Source: Pleurocapsa minor HA4230-MV1 (lineage in GTDB: Bacteria > Cyanobacteriota > Cyanobacteriia > Cyanobacteriales > Xenococcaceae). From it: a stretch of 64,000 nt of DNA. The position numbers and the translations under genes are program-made. The notes below the pieces were generated by a model. The model had not been told where the DNA came from and ran no database searches. It saw only the letters and a program-made list of their open reading frames with translations. Below, in pieces: positions 1-9,682 of this stretch (the stretch's first letter is position 1; the number at the start of each line of letters is the position of its first letter). The DNA is taken from positions 62,001-126,000 of the forward strand of contig JAHHHZ010000036.1 of the NCBI GenBank assembly GCA_019359095.1, written 5' to 3'.

Positions 1-486
1 ATCTGTTCTCTAATATTGCCCTTTCCCTCAATCTTACTGGTCGAGGGTTATAACTATTTTAACTTTTCGTTAAGAAGTTTTTTAAGAAGTTTTTAATTGT
101 CATTGAATCTAAATATCTTAAGCTAAATTTGCCCAAATAAATCTATTTGCCAAGGGAATATTTTATCGCCTCTACTTAGCAAAATGAATGTTTTACAAAT
201 AGCTAAATTTTTGATTGATAACAGTCAAAGTATTTAAAGTCTTTACTGAATTTATTGATGTCTAATTTCAATTATTGAAGCTGGAAGGGGAAAATAGACA
301 AAAAGACAGACAAAAGAAAAAGGTTTCGGGAGTCTTGCCGTGTTTCGACCCCAAAACCCTCTTCTATTACACTTACTCCTCACACACAATTAAAGTTTAC
401 GAAGAATATCTAGTTTGATGCTAATTTCTCATGCCACTTTCTTAACTGTCATATTATTGAGGGTGAGTAGATCGCATCAATCATAG
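1..486. other. Intergenic region downstream of dxs
   Basis: No gene is supported here. The stretch is AT-rich with many stops on both strands and shows no convincing tRNA, riboswitch or strong hairpin. It presumably holds the 3' flank of dxs and the end of an upstream gene outside the window. Confidence 0.5.
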
Positions 487-2403
487 CTAACTAACCACAG
501 AAGGTTCTTGATCCTTACTGGCAAAGAAAGCCTTGAGAATACTTTCTGCCATTTGAGGACTGCTTAAATCCAAACTTGCTTTAGATTCATCTGGAGTAGC
601 ATGATCTACCAGAATATCTGGTACGCCAAAGCGTTTGACGGGTACAAGCACATTATGCTCTTGAAAAGCTTCCAAGACAGCCGAACCAAATCCACCCATC
701 AGGCAACCTTCCTCAAAGGTAACTACCTTGCCAATTTGTTGAGCTAGAGGCACGATCAAATCCGTATCTAAAGGCTTCACAAAACGAGCATTGATCACCG
801 TAGCTTCTATACCGTGTTCACTGAGGATCTCTGCGACTTGTAGTGCAGGATAAACCTGAGTCCCATAACCGACTAGGAGTAGATCATCACCACTGCGTAA
901 AATTTCCCCTTTGCCGATTTCTAGAGCCTCCCAGCCTTCGTCCATCAAGGGTACGCCGACACCATTTCCACGAGGATAGCGCATGGCGATCGCTCCATCT
1001 TGATAATTAACACCCGTAACTACCATCCGCTGTAATTCGGCTTCATCTTTGGGAGCCATGATCGCAATATTGGGGATGCAGCGCAGATAAGCAATATCAT
1101 ACATTCCCTGGTGAGTTGGCCCATCAGCACCGACAATTCCTGCTCGATCTAGGCAGAAAAATACGGGTAATTTTTGAATGCAAATATCATGAATAATCTG
1201 ATCGTAAGCGCGCTGAAGGAAAGTCGAATAAATTGCTGCCACTGGCTTCATCCCTTGACTGGCCATCCCTGCTGCTAAAGTAATCGCGTGCTGTTCGGCA
1301 ATACCCACATCAATATACTGCTGAGGTAATTTGCTCTGAAGCTTATCCAAGCCTGTCCCTGTTGCCATCGCAGCGGTAATGCCGACGATTTTAGCATCGT
1401 TCTGGGCTAGGGTAGTTAAAGTATCAGCAAACACCTTGCAGTATTGGGGCGGTTTAGGCTTAGTAGCAGGAGCAGATTTGCCTGTCGCTAAATTAAAGGG
1501 ACTTTGGGCATGATAACCCACTTGATCTTTTTCGGCGATCGCATAGCCTTTACCCTTAACCGTTGCCACATGAACTAATACTGGGCCAGGAACTTTATGC
1601 GCCTGTTTGAAGGTAGTAATTAACTCTTCTAGATTATGACCGTCAATAGGGCCAAAATATTTAAAGCCCAACTCTTCAATAACTGCCCCCACCTTGGGTA
1701 CAGCGAGGCGTTTCATTCCTTCTTTAACTCGTTCCATTTCTGGAGTTAAAGATTCGCCAAAGAAAGGTAGTTGTTTGAACTGCTCTTCCAAATTATCTGA
1801 TAAAAACTGAACGGGGGCTGATAAACGGACTTTATTCAGATAGCGAGAAATTGCCCCGACATTGGGGGAGATAGACATTTCATTATCGTTTAACACCACC
1901 ATGAGGTTAGTGTTGGGCATATGTCCTGCGTGGTTGATCGCTTCTAAAGCCATCCCGCCAGTTAGCGCCCCATCGCCAATAATCGCTACACATTTGAAAT
2001 CTTCCCCTCTGGCATCTCGCGCCATCGCCATGCCCAACGCTGCTGAAATACTCGTGGAAGCGTGTCCTGCACCAAAATGGTCGAATTTACTTTCCCCAAG
2101 CTTGAGATAACCAGCGACCCCATCTTTCTGACGCAGAGTATTAAACTTGTTATACCTCCCTGTCAGTAACTTGTGAGGATATGCCTGATGTCCCACATCC
2201 CAAACAACCTTATCGCGATCCAAATCTAGAGTTTGATAAAGAGCAATAGTCAATTCCACTACTCCTAAACCTGGGCCTAGATGACCGCCACTAGTGGCAA
2301 CTGTTTGTAAATGCTTTTCTCTTATTTGGCGGGCGACATCCTCTAGCTGTCGGAGAGTTAAACCGTGTAACTGATTAGGATGAGTAATTTCGCTTAAATG
2401 CAT
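487..2403 (-). CDS. dxs: 1-deoxy-D-xylulose-5-phosphate synthase
   Basis: Catalyses the thiamine-diphosphate-dependent condensation of pyruvate with glyceraldehyde 3-phosphate, the first step of the plastid-type MEP pathway that supplies isoprenoids for carotenoids, phytol and quinones. The 638-residue length is normal for the family. Seen in the sequence: the N-terminal motif [11 protein letters not shown], the ThDP/Mg motif GDGALTGG at residues 143-150 followed by LNDNEMSIS, the DGHN segment of the central part, and the transketolase pyrimidine-binding segment with [15 protein letters not shown]. The ATG start lies at the beginning of the conserved N-terminus. It is transcribed alone, with no neighbouring MEP gene. 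I am very sure of the family assignment. Confidence 0.97.
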   Translation of the reverse strand: MHLSEITHPNQLHGLTLRQLEDVARQIREKHLQTVATSGGHLGPGLGVVELTIALYQTLDLDRDKVVWDVGHQAYPHKLLTGRYNKFNTLRQKDGVAGYLKLGESKFDHFGAGHASTSISAALGMAMARDARGEDFKCVAIIGDGALTGGMALEAINHAGHMPNTNLMVVLNDNEMSISPNVGAISRYLNKVRLSAPVQFLSDNLEEQFKQLPFFGESLTPEMERVKEGMKRLAVPKVGAVIEELGFKYFGPIDGHNLEELITTFKQAHKVPGPVLVHVATVKGKGYAIAEKDQVGYHAQSPFNLATGKSAPATKPKPPQYCKVFADTLTTLAQNDAKIVGITAAMATGTGLDKLQSKLPQQYIDVGIAEQHAITLAAGMASQGMKPVAAIYSTFLQRAYDQIIHDICIQKLPVFFCLDRAGIVGADGPTHQGMYDIAYLRCIPNIAIMAPKDEAELQRMVVTGVNYQDGAIAMRYPRGNGVGVPLMDEGWEALEIGKGEILRSGDDLLLVGYGTQVYPALQVAEILSEHGIEATVINARFVKPLDTDLIVPLAQQIGKVVTFEEGCLMGGFGSAVLEAFQEHNVLVPVKRFGVPDILVDHATPDESKASLDLSSPQMAESILKAFFASKDQEPSVVS

Positions 2404-2635
2404 ACTGCCGTATTCTCTAATAACAGATTATTTATGTTTTCTCTAAGATCAATTATCCTACTTTCTCCGTACCCTCAAGAGAAATTAGCTACTTTTCCCG
2501 ATCGCCTAATGATTTGCTGCTTTTTAGCCAATTCATCTTCATTTAAAGGTCAAACTTGGTAGGTAATACTATTCATAGTAGATTAATTTAGTAATTACCC
2601 TCGATAAATATAAAGCTATATCAAGATGTGTAAGC

Positions 2636-3838
2636 TTACTCCGCGCTGAAGCGACGGAGCTTTAGCACTTCGCTGTCAGTGGAATATTTCTGTAGCCCTG
2701 AATCTATCGGACAAGCCAATAAATCCGAACCTCGGAGAAGGCTTACAACCCCTCCAATAATTGACAAGATATAGCTTGCATTTTTATCAGCATCACCATG
2801 CCACGCACAACCAATATTAGTACACTTAAATCTCTTTCCGCTTCTCAAGCCCAGGTGCATACAAGCATGGCAAGTTTGAGAGCTATATCTGGGACTAACG
2901 GGCAGTATCTCAACTCCTTCTATCAACCCTTTGTACTCAAGAAAAGTACGCAACTGATAGAAAGCCCAAGAGTTAGAACGCCGTCTCTCGGTTTTACTTC
3001 TGGGTTGTTGGTTAGTTCGCTCTCTAATGCCACTCAAATCTTCAATAGCCACAATGCTATTAGATTTTTTGGCATCCAGGACTATGGTTTTGCTGATAAC
3101 ATGATTGATATGGCGTTGAAATCTTTTCTCCTTGCCCGACAGCCGTTGCAACAGTTGCCGACATCTACGTCTACTACTGCGTGTGCCTTTGGGCGCTTTC
3201 TTTTGGAGATTAGCGCGAAGTTTAGAGTACTTATCTCTAACATTACGTATTTCTCTGCCAGACCATTTCTGATTGTTGGAGGTAACAGCTATATCAGTCC
3301 GTCCAAAATCAACACCGATTACGTTATCAGCTTGGATTGGTTTTGGCGCATCATCCTTAATTTGAATATGAATATAGTAGCCACCATCTTTATGCTTACA
3401 AAGCTGTGCCGAAGTTGGTTTAGTATCTTTGAGTTTCCCAATTTGGTAGTTGCTAGGAACAAGTGGAATATGCTCTCTTCCTCCAACCAAAGTCAGGCTA
3501 ATAGCCCAATCCTGCTCTCGAAAAGCAAATATTCGGGCATCATAATCCGCCGAAGTTGGCTTAAATTCCTTGACTGGGCGTTTCTTTTGCTTGGCAGTTT
3601 TTCTCGAGGCACCAACTCTCGCGCAAGCCCTCACAGTCAAGTTAGCCGACAAGCTGTATTTTTCTCTAATAGTCTGATAAACCTGAGATTGAATAGTAAC
3701 TTTGCTAGTTATACCTGGTTTAACGAACTGGTTGGCATAGTTACAAGCAGCAGCAAACATCTCAAGAGTAGTATCAATCTTTTTGACTACTTTTTTAGAT
3801 GGGTTAAGCTTGCAAACTATAGTTAGGACTTGCTTCAT
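2636..3838 (-). CDS. tnpB: TnpB, RNA-guided nuclease of an IS605-type element
   Basis: TnpB proteins are RuvC-type nucleases guided by an omegaRNA transcribed from the 3' end of their own element; they help retain the transposon. The three RuvC elements are present, numbered from the preferred start: Asp177 in GVDFGRTD, Glu266 in AIEDL, and Asp351 in the HGDADKNAS segment. A zinc finger lies between the last two (CHAC at 323-326, with further Cys at 339 and 344). I chose the ATG at 3838 (MKQVLTIV), the usual TnpB beginning; the frame is open nine codons further upstream. About 400 residues is normal, so the protein looks intact and potentially active. No tnpA partner is present. Confidence 0.93.
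   Translation of the reverse strand: MKQVLTIVCKLNPSKKVVKKIDTTLEMFAAACNYANQFVKPGITSKVTIQSQVYQTIREKYSLSANLTVRACARVGASRKTAKQKKRPVKEFKPTSADYDARIFAFREQDWAISLTLVGGREHIPLVPSNYQIGKLKDTKPTSAQLCKHKDGGYYIHIQIKDDAPKPIQADNVIGVDFGRTDIAVTSNNQKWSGREIRNVRDKYSKLRANLQKKAPKGTRSSRRRCRQLLQRLSGKEKRFQRHINHVISKTIVLDAKKSNSIVAIEDLSGIRERTNQQPRSKTERRRSNSWAFYQLRTFLEYKGLIEGVEILPVSPRYSSQTCHACMHLGLRSGKRFKCTNIGCAWHGDADKNASYILSIIGGVVSLLRGSDLLACPIDSGLQKYSTDSEVLKLRRFSAE
2639..2659 (-). repeat. Right-end hairpin of the tnpB element
   Basis: On the minus strand CTCCG, a bulged T, then CGC pairs with GCG and CGGAG around the tetraloop TTCA. This 8-bp stem overlaps the last codons of tnpB. Such subterminal hairpins are recognised at IS200/IS605 ends, and in TnpB systems the same region forms part of the omegaRNA scaffold. 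Confidence 0.65.
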
Positions 3839-3953
3839 AAGAGATATAATATCACATGTGAACACATGAAAATACGACGCGAGGCTTCAGACCCAAATAT
3901 TTGGTGATGGATTATGGAGCAATCGCCCAATTAAAGTAGTATTTTAGCTCTAA

Positions 3954-4931
3954 TTAGATTTTAAGACCTTTGCTAGCTAACCACTCTGGATTATAAAGCC
4001 GAGATTGATATCTAGCTCCCCCATCACAAAGCACCGTCACAATAGTGTGACCAGGGCCCATTTGTTTGGCTAGAGCGATCGCTGCTGCAACATTAATCCC
4101 AACCGAGCCACCCATAAATAAGCCTTCTTTATTTAGTAGCTGATAGAGGATACGAATACATTCTTGATCGTCTATTTGAATGGCATCATCCATTGGCGCA
4201 CCTTCCATATTACCTGTAATGCGACTGTTACCGATGCCTTCGGTAATGGAACTGCCTTCTGGCTTTATTTCTCCAGTCTTAACGTAGCTATATAAACCGC
4301 TACCCAGAGGATCGGCTACTACACAGCGAATATGAGGATTTTGCTCTTTAAGGTACATGGCAACTCCAGCATAAGTGCCTCCTGTCCCTGTAGATGTTAC
4401 CCAAGCATCAACTTTGCCCTCAGTTTGCGACCAAATTTCTACCGCCGTAGTTTCGTAATGTGCCTGACGATTAGCTAGATTTTCAAACTGATTTGCCCAA
4501 ATGGCATTATCTAATTCTGCTGCTACTCTGCCCGATACTTTGACGTAGTTGTTAGGATTGCTATAAGGTACTGCGGGAACTAGACGAACTTCTGCACCTA
4601 AAGTTTTCAGAGTATCAATTTTTTCTTGAGACTGAGTTTCAGGGATAATAATCAGGCACTTATAACCTTTGGCATTGCAAATATGAGCCAAACCAATACC
4701 TGTATTGCCTGCTGTTCCTTCAACAACTGTCCCACCTGGCTTAAGCAGTCCTTTGCGTTCCGCATCTTCAATAATATATAAAGCTGCTCGATCTTTAACA
4801 GAGCCACCAGGATTGAGAAATTCTGCTTTACCCAAAATTTCACAGCCTGTCTCATCGCTAAAACTATTAAGGCGGATTAGTGGGGTGTTGCCCACTGTCG
4901 CGACAACACCGTTCTTGATATCCATACTCAT
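3954..4931 (-). CDS. cysK: Cysteine synthase A family (PLP-dependent)
   Basis: O-acetylserine sulfhydrylase, which makes cysteine from O-acetylserine and sulfide with pyridoxal phosphate. The PLP-binding lysine is Lys47 (counted from 4934) in NPGGSVKDRAA. The substrate loop reads EGTAGNTGIGLA where classical CysK has EPTSGNTG, and GTGGTYAG is the phosphate-binding loop. This variant subfamily is common in cyanobacteria beside a second, classical CysK. About 325 residues is normal. The frame is open from a TTG at 4934; ATGs at 4931 and 4925 (MDIKNGV) are better starts. A cystathionine beta-synthase-like activity cannot be excluded from sequence alone. Confidence 0.88.
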   Translation of the reverse strand: MSMDIKNGVVATVGNTPLIRLNSFSDETGCEILGKAEFLNPGGSVKDRAALYIIEDAERKGLLKPGGTVVEGTAGNTGIGLAHICNAKGYKCLIIIPETQSQEKIDTLKTLGAEVRLVPAVPYSNPNNYVKVSGRVAAELDNAIWANQFENLANRQAHYETTAVEIWSQTEGKVDAWVTSTGTGGTYAGVAMYLKEQNPHIRCVVADPLGSGLYSYVKTGEIKPEGSSITEGIGNSRITGNMEGAPMDDAIQIDDQECIRILYQLLNKEGLFMGGSVGINVAAAIALAKQMGPGHTIVTVLCDGGARYQSRLYNPEWLASKGLKI

Positions 4932-4992
4932 CAAAATTAAATAAATCGACTCTCTAGTATTTTAGATTACCTGAATTTTGATTCTGGTTGAA

Positions 4993-6075
4993 TTATTCGT
5001 TGACGGTTTCGTGATGTCCTTCGGCAATTAGTTTTGGTTTGACGTAAAGGTTTTCCAGCAGTACACCCATTCCCGCTACCCAAGGCGGAACTATTAAAGC
5101 GCCAATAATACCCAACACCTGTGCGCCTCCCAGCACCGCTAGCAATTGATAAAGAGGCGGAACTTTAACCGAGTTACCTACTAATAGAGGATCTAGCACG
5201 TAGGTTTCCAGATTCTGCACAATTATAAATAGCAGCAGCACCCAAATAAAGGTGATTCCACCCTGAGCAGTTGCCACAATCAAGGCGGGAACTGCCCCTA
5301 AAATTGGGCCAAAAAAGGGAATCAGGTTCGTAAATCCTGCAATCACTCCTAAACCCAAAGCTAATTCTGACAAGCCTAAAAACCTTAAGCTGATACTAAT
5401 AACTATGCCTAAGATAGCCGATACTAAAATCCTCCCCTGAATATAGCCGCCCATTCTGCTACCGACTGGCTCAATTTGCATCGCCAAGCGTTTATTCCAA
5501 GGTTTAGGAAAGAGATTGATAATATCTGCTAGTAGTTGCTTAGAACCCGACAGCATATAGGCTGATAGCAACAATGCGAGCAAGGCACTCAAAACGCCAC
5601 CAATAATGCCCCTAGTCAGGCTAAAAGAGCGTACCACTAACTGTTGACTAGAACGAATTGCCCAGGCGGTTAATCCCTGAACATCTAACAACTGGTTAAT
5701 AATATCGGGTGCGCCTGTTTCGTTGATGCCAAAACGGAAAATAAATTCCCCTAACAGCGACTGCAACGCCTCTAGATAGATAGGAAACTTACCAATTAAG
5801 ATCTCAATCTGCTGTACCACTGTTGGCCCTACAATCAATCCAAACCCCGTCAAGGTAGCAATTAAGCCTGCATAGACTAATAAGACGGCTAAAAATCGAG
5901 GAGTTCCCAAATTTTGAGTCATGTTGACTATCGGCGACAAGGTAGCAGCAAGCACTACTGAAATCATCAAGACAACTATCAAACTCCTTAATTGCCATAA
6001 AAGAATTAGGAGTAAAGGTAGAGTAATTAATAAAACTAGATTGGTGATGGAGAGAGAAATCTGTCTATTGTTCAT
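4993..6075 (-). CDS. AI-2E family transporter (PerM/YdiK-like)
   Basis: Integral membrane protein of the AI-2E transporter family (formerly UPF0118), 360 residues with about eight hydrophobic segments. The paired N-terminal helices, a long central periplasmic or amphipathic section (around residues 80-150), and the C-terminal group with GFTNLIPFFGPILGAVPA and DPLLVGNSVKVPPLYQLLAV are typical. Members have been linked to autoinducer-2 export or sodium/proton antiport; the substrate here is unknown. It lies 61 bp upstream of cysK on the same strand, so the two could be co-transcribed. Confidence 0.9.
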   Translation of the reverse strand: MNNRQISLSITNLVLLITLPLLLILLWQLRSLIVVLMISVVLAATLSPIVNMTQNLGTPRFLAVLLVYAGLIATLTGFGLIVGPTVVQQIEILIGKFPIYLEALQSLLGEFIFRFGINETGAPDIINQLLDVQGLTAWAIRSSQQLVVRSFSLTRGIIGGVLSALLALLLSAYMLSGSKQLLADIINLFPKPWNKRLAMQIEPVGSRMGGYIQGRILVSAILGIVISISLRFLGLSELALGLGVIAGFTNLIPFFGPILGAVPALIVATAQGGITFIWVLLLFIIVQNLETYVLDPLLVGNSVKVPPLYQLLAVLGGAQVLGIIGALIVPPWVAGMGVLLENLYVKPKLIAEGHHETVNE

Positions 6076-6233
6076 GTAGTCTTAGCGATCGCGAATTGGG
6101 AAAAATATGATTGCACGTTCCGCTAACTATTAAATTAACAACTGCTGAGATATTTTTGGCACAATAACGAATTCGCGATCGCTCTCAATCCAAAAAAAGG
6201 CGCTCAAAGGCGATCGCCTTCCACTTCAATTAT

Positions 6234-6431
6234 TCAATCTACATCTAAGCTATCAGTAGCAGGGGATCGATCTGTTTTTTCACTTTGGCTATCTCTGACC
6301 AAAAAGTCGGGACTTTCAGCGATCGGCCGAATACCATCTTCTTCAAAAGTATCTGCTATCTCAATCTCTCCACTAGCGATCGGGCGAATGCCATCTTCTT
6401 CAAATGTTTTGTGATCTTGTTGTTTATTCAT
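6234..6431 (-). CDS. Small acidic protein with two EEDGIRPIA repeats
   Basis: A 65-residue acidic, hydrophilic protein with no membrane segment or cysteine. It carries an 11-residue motif, TFEEDGIRPIA, exactly twice (around residues 8-18 and 28-38), separated by SGEIEIAD. The tail is rich in Ser and Asp. I recall short repeats centred on G-x-RPI in other small cyanobacterial proteins, but no function is known to me. The ATG at 6431 is preferred over the TTG at 6437. It is divergent from the methyltransferase at 6727, with about 300 bp between. Conserved repeats argue for a real gene; a peptide-precursor role is only a speculation. Confidence 0.6.
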   Translation of the reverse strand: MNKQQDHKTFEEDGIRPIASGEIEIADTFEEDGIRPIAESPDFLVRDSQSEKTDRSPATDSLDVD

Positions 6432-6726
6432 AATCAAAGATTTTAAGCTGCTATAGATAGGGTAATAGCAACATATCTGTTAATTTTACATAGCGAATCT
6501 AACTAAGGTATTAATCATATTTTATCTTTGTCGATGATTATTAGTTATAAATTAATCTAGCAGAATTATCAGTTTTTATTAATAATATTAAAGGCTCGTT
6601 AATGAATAAAGTATGGGCAATATTTAAGTAATAAATTTATTGTTCAAATCTACTATCAAGCTTTTGTATCTTGACATATGACTTATAATAAATGGTTAAA
6701 TTTGTTAACTAAAATGCAGGTTTGTC

Positions 6727-7542
6727 ATGAATAGCGCCGAGAAAAACATATCTGATTTTTACAATACTGTTGGTTGGGAATCAAAAGAAGAAGTATACGA
6801 AGATACCAAAAGATTTGAAGATTTAAGAGAATTGGCTCAAGAATATAACGACAAATGCCGACTTAGAGTAGCCAGGCATATTCCTGCTCAGGGAGATAAA
6901 ATGCTTGATATGGCATCTGGGCCGATTCCCTACAAGGAATACCTAGATTATTCCCAAAATTTTCAGCAACGGTATTGTGTGGACTTATCGGCAAAAGCTT
7001 TAGCAGATGCGAAAAAAAAGATTGGTGACAAGGGTGTATTTTTGCATGGTAGTTTTTTTGAGCTTGAACTAGAAGAAAATCTTTTCGATTGTGCGATTAG
7101 TCTTCACACTATTTATCATATGGATAAAGAAAAGCAAGAAGAAGCAATCAGAAAGCTAATGACAGTAACTAAACCAGGTCAACCAGTAATTATTGTTTAT
7201 CGAAATCCTCATACCTTAATTGAATATTTCGTGTCGCCACTGCGGAAGCTGAAGCAAGCATGGAAAAAGTTGAGTAGTAACACCACTAATGAAACTCCAC
7301 TATATGCCTTTGCTTATCCAATTAACTGGTGGGAAAGGTTTCGTGATGAAGCCGAGGTGGAGATTCTGCCTTGGCGTTCATTTTATGCGCCACATCAAAA
7401 AATCTTGATCCCCAACAATCAGCTGGGGTCGAAAATATTTACTCTTCTATACAATCTTGAGGAAAAATTTCCCAATTTCTTTGTTAAACATTTTCAGTAT
7501 CCGATGATTATCCTCAGAAAAAAAGATAATACTTTAACGTAA
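6727..7542 (+). CDS. Class I SAM-dependent methyltransferase
   Basis: A 271-residue protein with a Rossmann methyltransferase core. Motif I is MLDMASGPIPY (around residues 59-69), followed by the acidic strand YCVDLSAKAL and the motif IV-like stretch FDCAISLHTIYHMDKE. The C-terminal third is basic and aromatic and lacks a recognisable substrate domain, so the acceptor is unknown. The stop codon is separated by one base from the GTG start of chrA, suggesting translational coupling. The link to chromate transport is not explained by any known pathway. Confidence 0.8.
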   Translation: MNSAEKNISDFYNTVGWESKEEVYEDTKRFEDLRELAQEYNDKCRLRVARHIPAQGDKMLDMASGPIPYKEYLDYSQNFQQRYCVDLSAKALADAKKKIGDKGVFLHGSFFELELEENLFDCAISLHTIYHMDKEKQEEAIRKLMTVTKPGQPVIIVYRNPHTLIEYFVSPLRKLKQAWKKLSSNTTNETPLYAFAYPINWWERFRDEAEVEILPWRSFYAPHQKILIPNNQLGSKIFTLLYNLEEKFPNFFVKHFQYPMIILRKKDNTLT

Positions 7543-7543
7543 A

Positions 7544-8710
7544 GTGAGTCGTCATCAACAAAATCAACGATTAAGAGAACTCGCCCAGGTATTTTTGCGC
7601 CTGGGCGCGATCGCCTTTGGAGGCCCTGCTGCTCACATTGCCATGATGGATGATGAGGTGGTCAAACGTCGGCGGTGGCTGAGTCGAGAGGATTTACTAG
7701 ATTTAATTGGGATAACTAATTTACTTCCTGGCCCTAACTCCACAGAATTAGCGATTCATATTGGCTATGAACGAGCGGGATGGGCTGGTTTATTGGTAGC
7801 GGGAAGTTGCTTTATTTTACCTGCCATGATTTTGGTCTGGTTGTTGGCAATAGTTTATGTCCGCTATCAAACTGTACCCCAAGTAGAATGGTTGCTTTAC
7901 GGAATTAAACCAGTGATTATGGCGATCGTGCTTCAGGCATTATGGAAGCTGGGTAAAAAAGCCGCCAAAGATACGCCGACTACAGTTGCGGGAATTATGG
8001 CGATCGCTGCTTATTTTGCTGGACTTAACGAAATTTTGTTGTTGCTCCTCATCGGAATTGTCGTGATGCTAATTAAAAACTGGCAAAATGGCGAGCGCAC
8101 AACTAACGGTTTATATTTATTGCCATTGTCAGAAATGCTGGCATTAGGATTAGGAGGAGCGACAACCGCCGTCTCAATTGGCTGGGTCAGTGTCTTTTGG
8201 TTTTTTCTCAAAATTGGCAGTATTCTCTATGGCAGTGGTTATGTATTACTTGTATTTTTGCAACGGGATTTAGTCGAACGCAATCATTGGCTAACCTCTC
8301 AACAACTTTTAGATGCTGTGGCAATCGGACAGGTTACACCAGGCCCTGTATTAACTACCGCCACTTTTGTGGGCTATCTGCTGGCAGGGAACGCAGGAGC
8401 GATCGCGGGAACATTAGGTATATTTTTGCCTGCTTTTGTGCTGGTGGGGATAGTCAATCCTTGGGTGAGGACATTACGTCAATCTCCTTGGACTGGAGGA
8501 TTTTTAGATGGTGTCAATGCTGCATCCTTGGGATTGATGGTAGGAGTTACTTATACTTTAGGACGTGCTGCAATTGTAGACTGGTTGACTATAATAGTGG
8601 CAGTTTTCAGTGCGATCGCCGTATTTCAATTTAAAATCAATTCTGCTTGGTTAGTAATTGCGGGAGGAGCGATCGCGGTTATTTTACATTTATTGGGCTG
8701 GATTAGTTAA
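7544..8710 (+). CDS. chrA: Chromate transporter family (ChrA)
   Basis: Long-chain CHR family membrane protein of 388 residues made of two homologous halves, each beginning with the characteristic pattern FLRLGAIAFGGPAAH in the first half and FFLKIGSILYGSGYVLL in the second. LLPGPNSTELAIHIG and VTPGPVLTTATFVGY are the matching PGP motifs. Characterised members export chromate using the proton gradient, and some are linked to sulfate metabolism. The start is a GTG one base after the methyltransferase stop, so the genes probably share a transcript. Confidence 0.92.
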   Translation: MSRHQQNQRLRELAQVFLRLGAIAFGGPAAHIAMMDDEVVKRRRWLSREDLLDLIGITNLLPGPNSTELAIHIGYERAGWAGLLVAGSCFILPAMILVWLLAIVYVRYQTVPQVEWLLYGIKPVIMAIVLQALWKLGKKAAKDTPTTVAGIMAIAAYFAGLNEILLLLLIGIVVMLIKNWQNGERTTNGLYLLPLSEMLALGLGGATTAVSIGWVSVFWFFLKIGSILYGSGYVLLVFLQRDLVERNHWLTSQQLLDAVAIGQVTPGPVLTTATFVGYLLAGNAGAIAGTLGIFLPAFVLVGIVNPWVRTLRQSPWTGGFLDGVNAASLGLMVGVTYTLGRAAIVDWLTIIVAVFSAIAVFQFKINSAWLVIAGGAIAVILHLLGWIS

Positions 8711-8832
8711 CAAAATTACTAACTTTTGGTCTTTCTAGCCAGTTAATTGCAGCCTAACAACCAACTATCAACATTACTAAAATTAAAAAAGGTATTAAAC
8801 TGTAGTAATTTATTTTTTCGCCCAAGATTAAC

Positions 8833-9471
8833 ATGGAATCCATACTAAGCAATGCCTTTGAAGCATTTAATCAACATAGTGGTTGGATTGTTTGGAACTT
8901 ATTCTTAGCTTTTATTCCTCTAGCTCTCAGCTTTTGGTTATTTACTAAACCTCAGACAAAGCGTGGCTCTAAACTACATCGGCGATCGCTTCTATGGTGG
9001 GCTGGCTTGATTGTTTTTATCGCTTTTTTGCCTAATGCTCCCTATTTGCTCACTGATATCATACATTTAATTGAGGCAATTCGTGCAGGTTATTCAATTT
9101 GGATTACTACTTTAATTTTTATTCCCTTACATTTATTTGCCATATTTCTTGGTTGGGAATCCTATGTAATTTCTGTACTGAATCAAAGTCGTTATCTGGA
9201 AAAACAAGGTGCCAAAAAATTTGTTTTAATTAGTGAAATTTTGGTTCATGCTCTATCTGCCGTGGGAATTTATCTGGGTAGATTTCTGCGCTTTAATAGT
9301 TGGGATTTTGTGACCAAGCCTGATATTGTCTTAGTTTCCACTATCGACAATTTAACTGATAAAAAACCTTTAGTGGTAATAATGATTACCTTTGCTATTT
9401 TGACTATACTTTATTGGTTAACCAAACAAGTTACTTTAGGTATTTTGTGGCGAATCCGCAATTATAAATAA
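8833..9471 (+). CDS. DUF1361 domain membrane protein
   Basis: A 212-residue integral membrane protein with about six hydrophobic segments. The central signature FLPNAPYLLTDIIHL (around residues 65-79) is the hallmark of DUF1361, a family without an assigned function. It lies 122 bp after chrA on the same strand. The ATG start is well placed before an amphipathic N-terminus. Confidence 0.85.
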   Translation: MESILSNAFEAFNQHSGWIVWNLFLAFIPLALSFWLFTKPQTKRGSKLHRRSLLWWAGLIVFIAFLPNAPYLLTDIIHLIEAIRAGYSIWITTLIFIPLHLFAIFLGWESYVISVLNQSRYLEKQGAKKFVLISEILVHALSAVGIYLGRFLRFNSWDFVTKPDIVLVSTIDNLTDKKPLVVIMITFAILTILYWLTKQVTLGILWRIRNYK

Positions 9472-9682
9472 CGTCTAATGTGAATTAGCTTCGATCTAAA
9501 TGAACTAAATAGCTAAAATTGTTTACAAACCATGAAAAATCAAGCAACATTAATTCTAGTTCTTTACAATATTTCGGCAAAATTGATTACCTAACTAGCT
9601 ATGCTGAAGACAAAACAGTCATCAGCAATTTATCTTAGTTGGTCTAAACGCACTTTGCGATCGTGGAGTAGATACGTAAATC

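Larger units (their letters stand above)
2636..3868 (-). mobile_element. tnpB-only IS200/IS605-type element (approximate ends)
   Basis: The element contains only a tnpB gene; no tnpA (Y1 HUH transposase) is visible on either side, so it resembles the IS1341-like, non-autonomous group. The lower-coordinate end carries an imperfect hairpin overlapping the tnpB stop (2639-2659). At the other end a short inverted repeat, CATGTG at 3855-3860 and CACATG at 3863-3868, may be part of the left end. The exact boundaries and target tetranucleotide cannot be fixed from one copy. Confidence 0.6.

Noticed and set aside
2798-3826. 342-codon open frame antisense to tnpB
   Set aside because: Shadow of the tnpB coding sequence; it has no recognisable domain, while the minus strand has all TnpB motifs.
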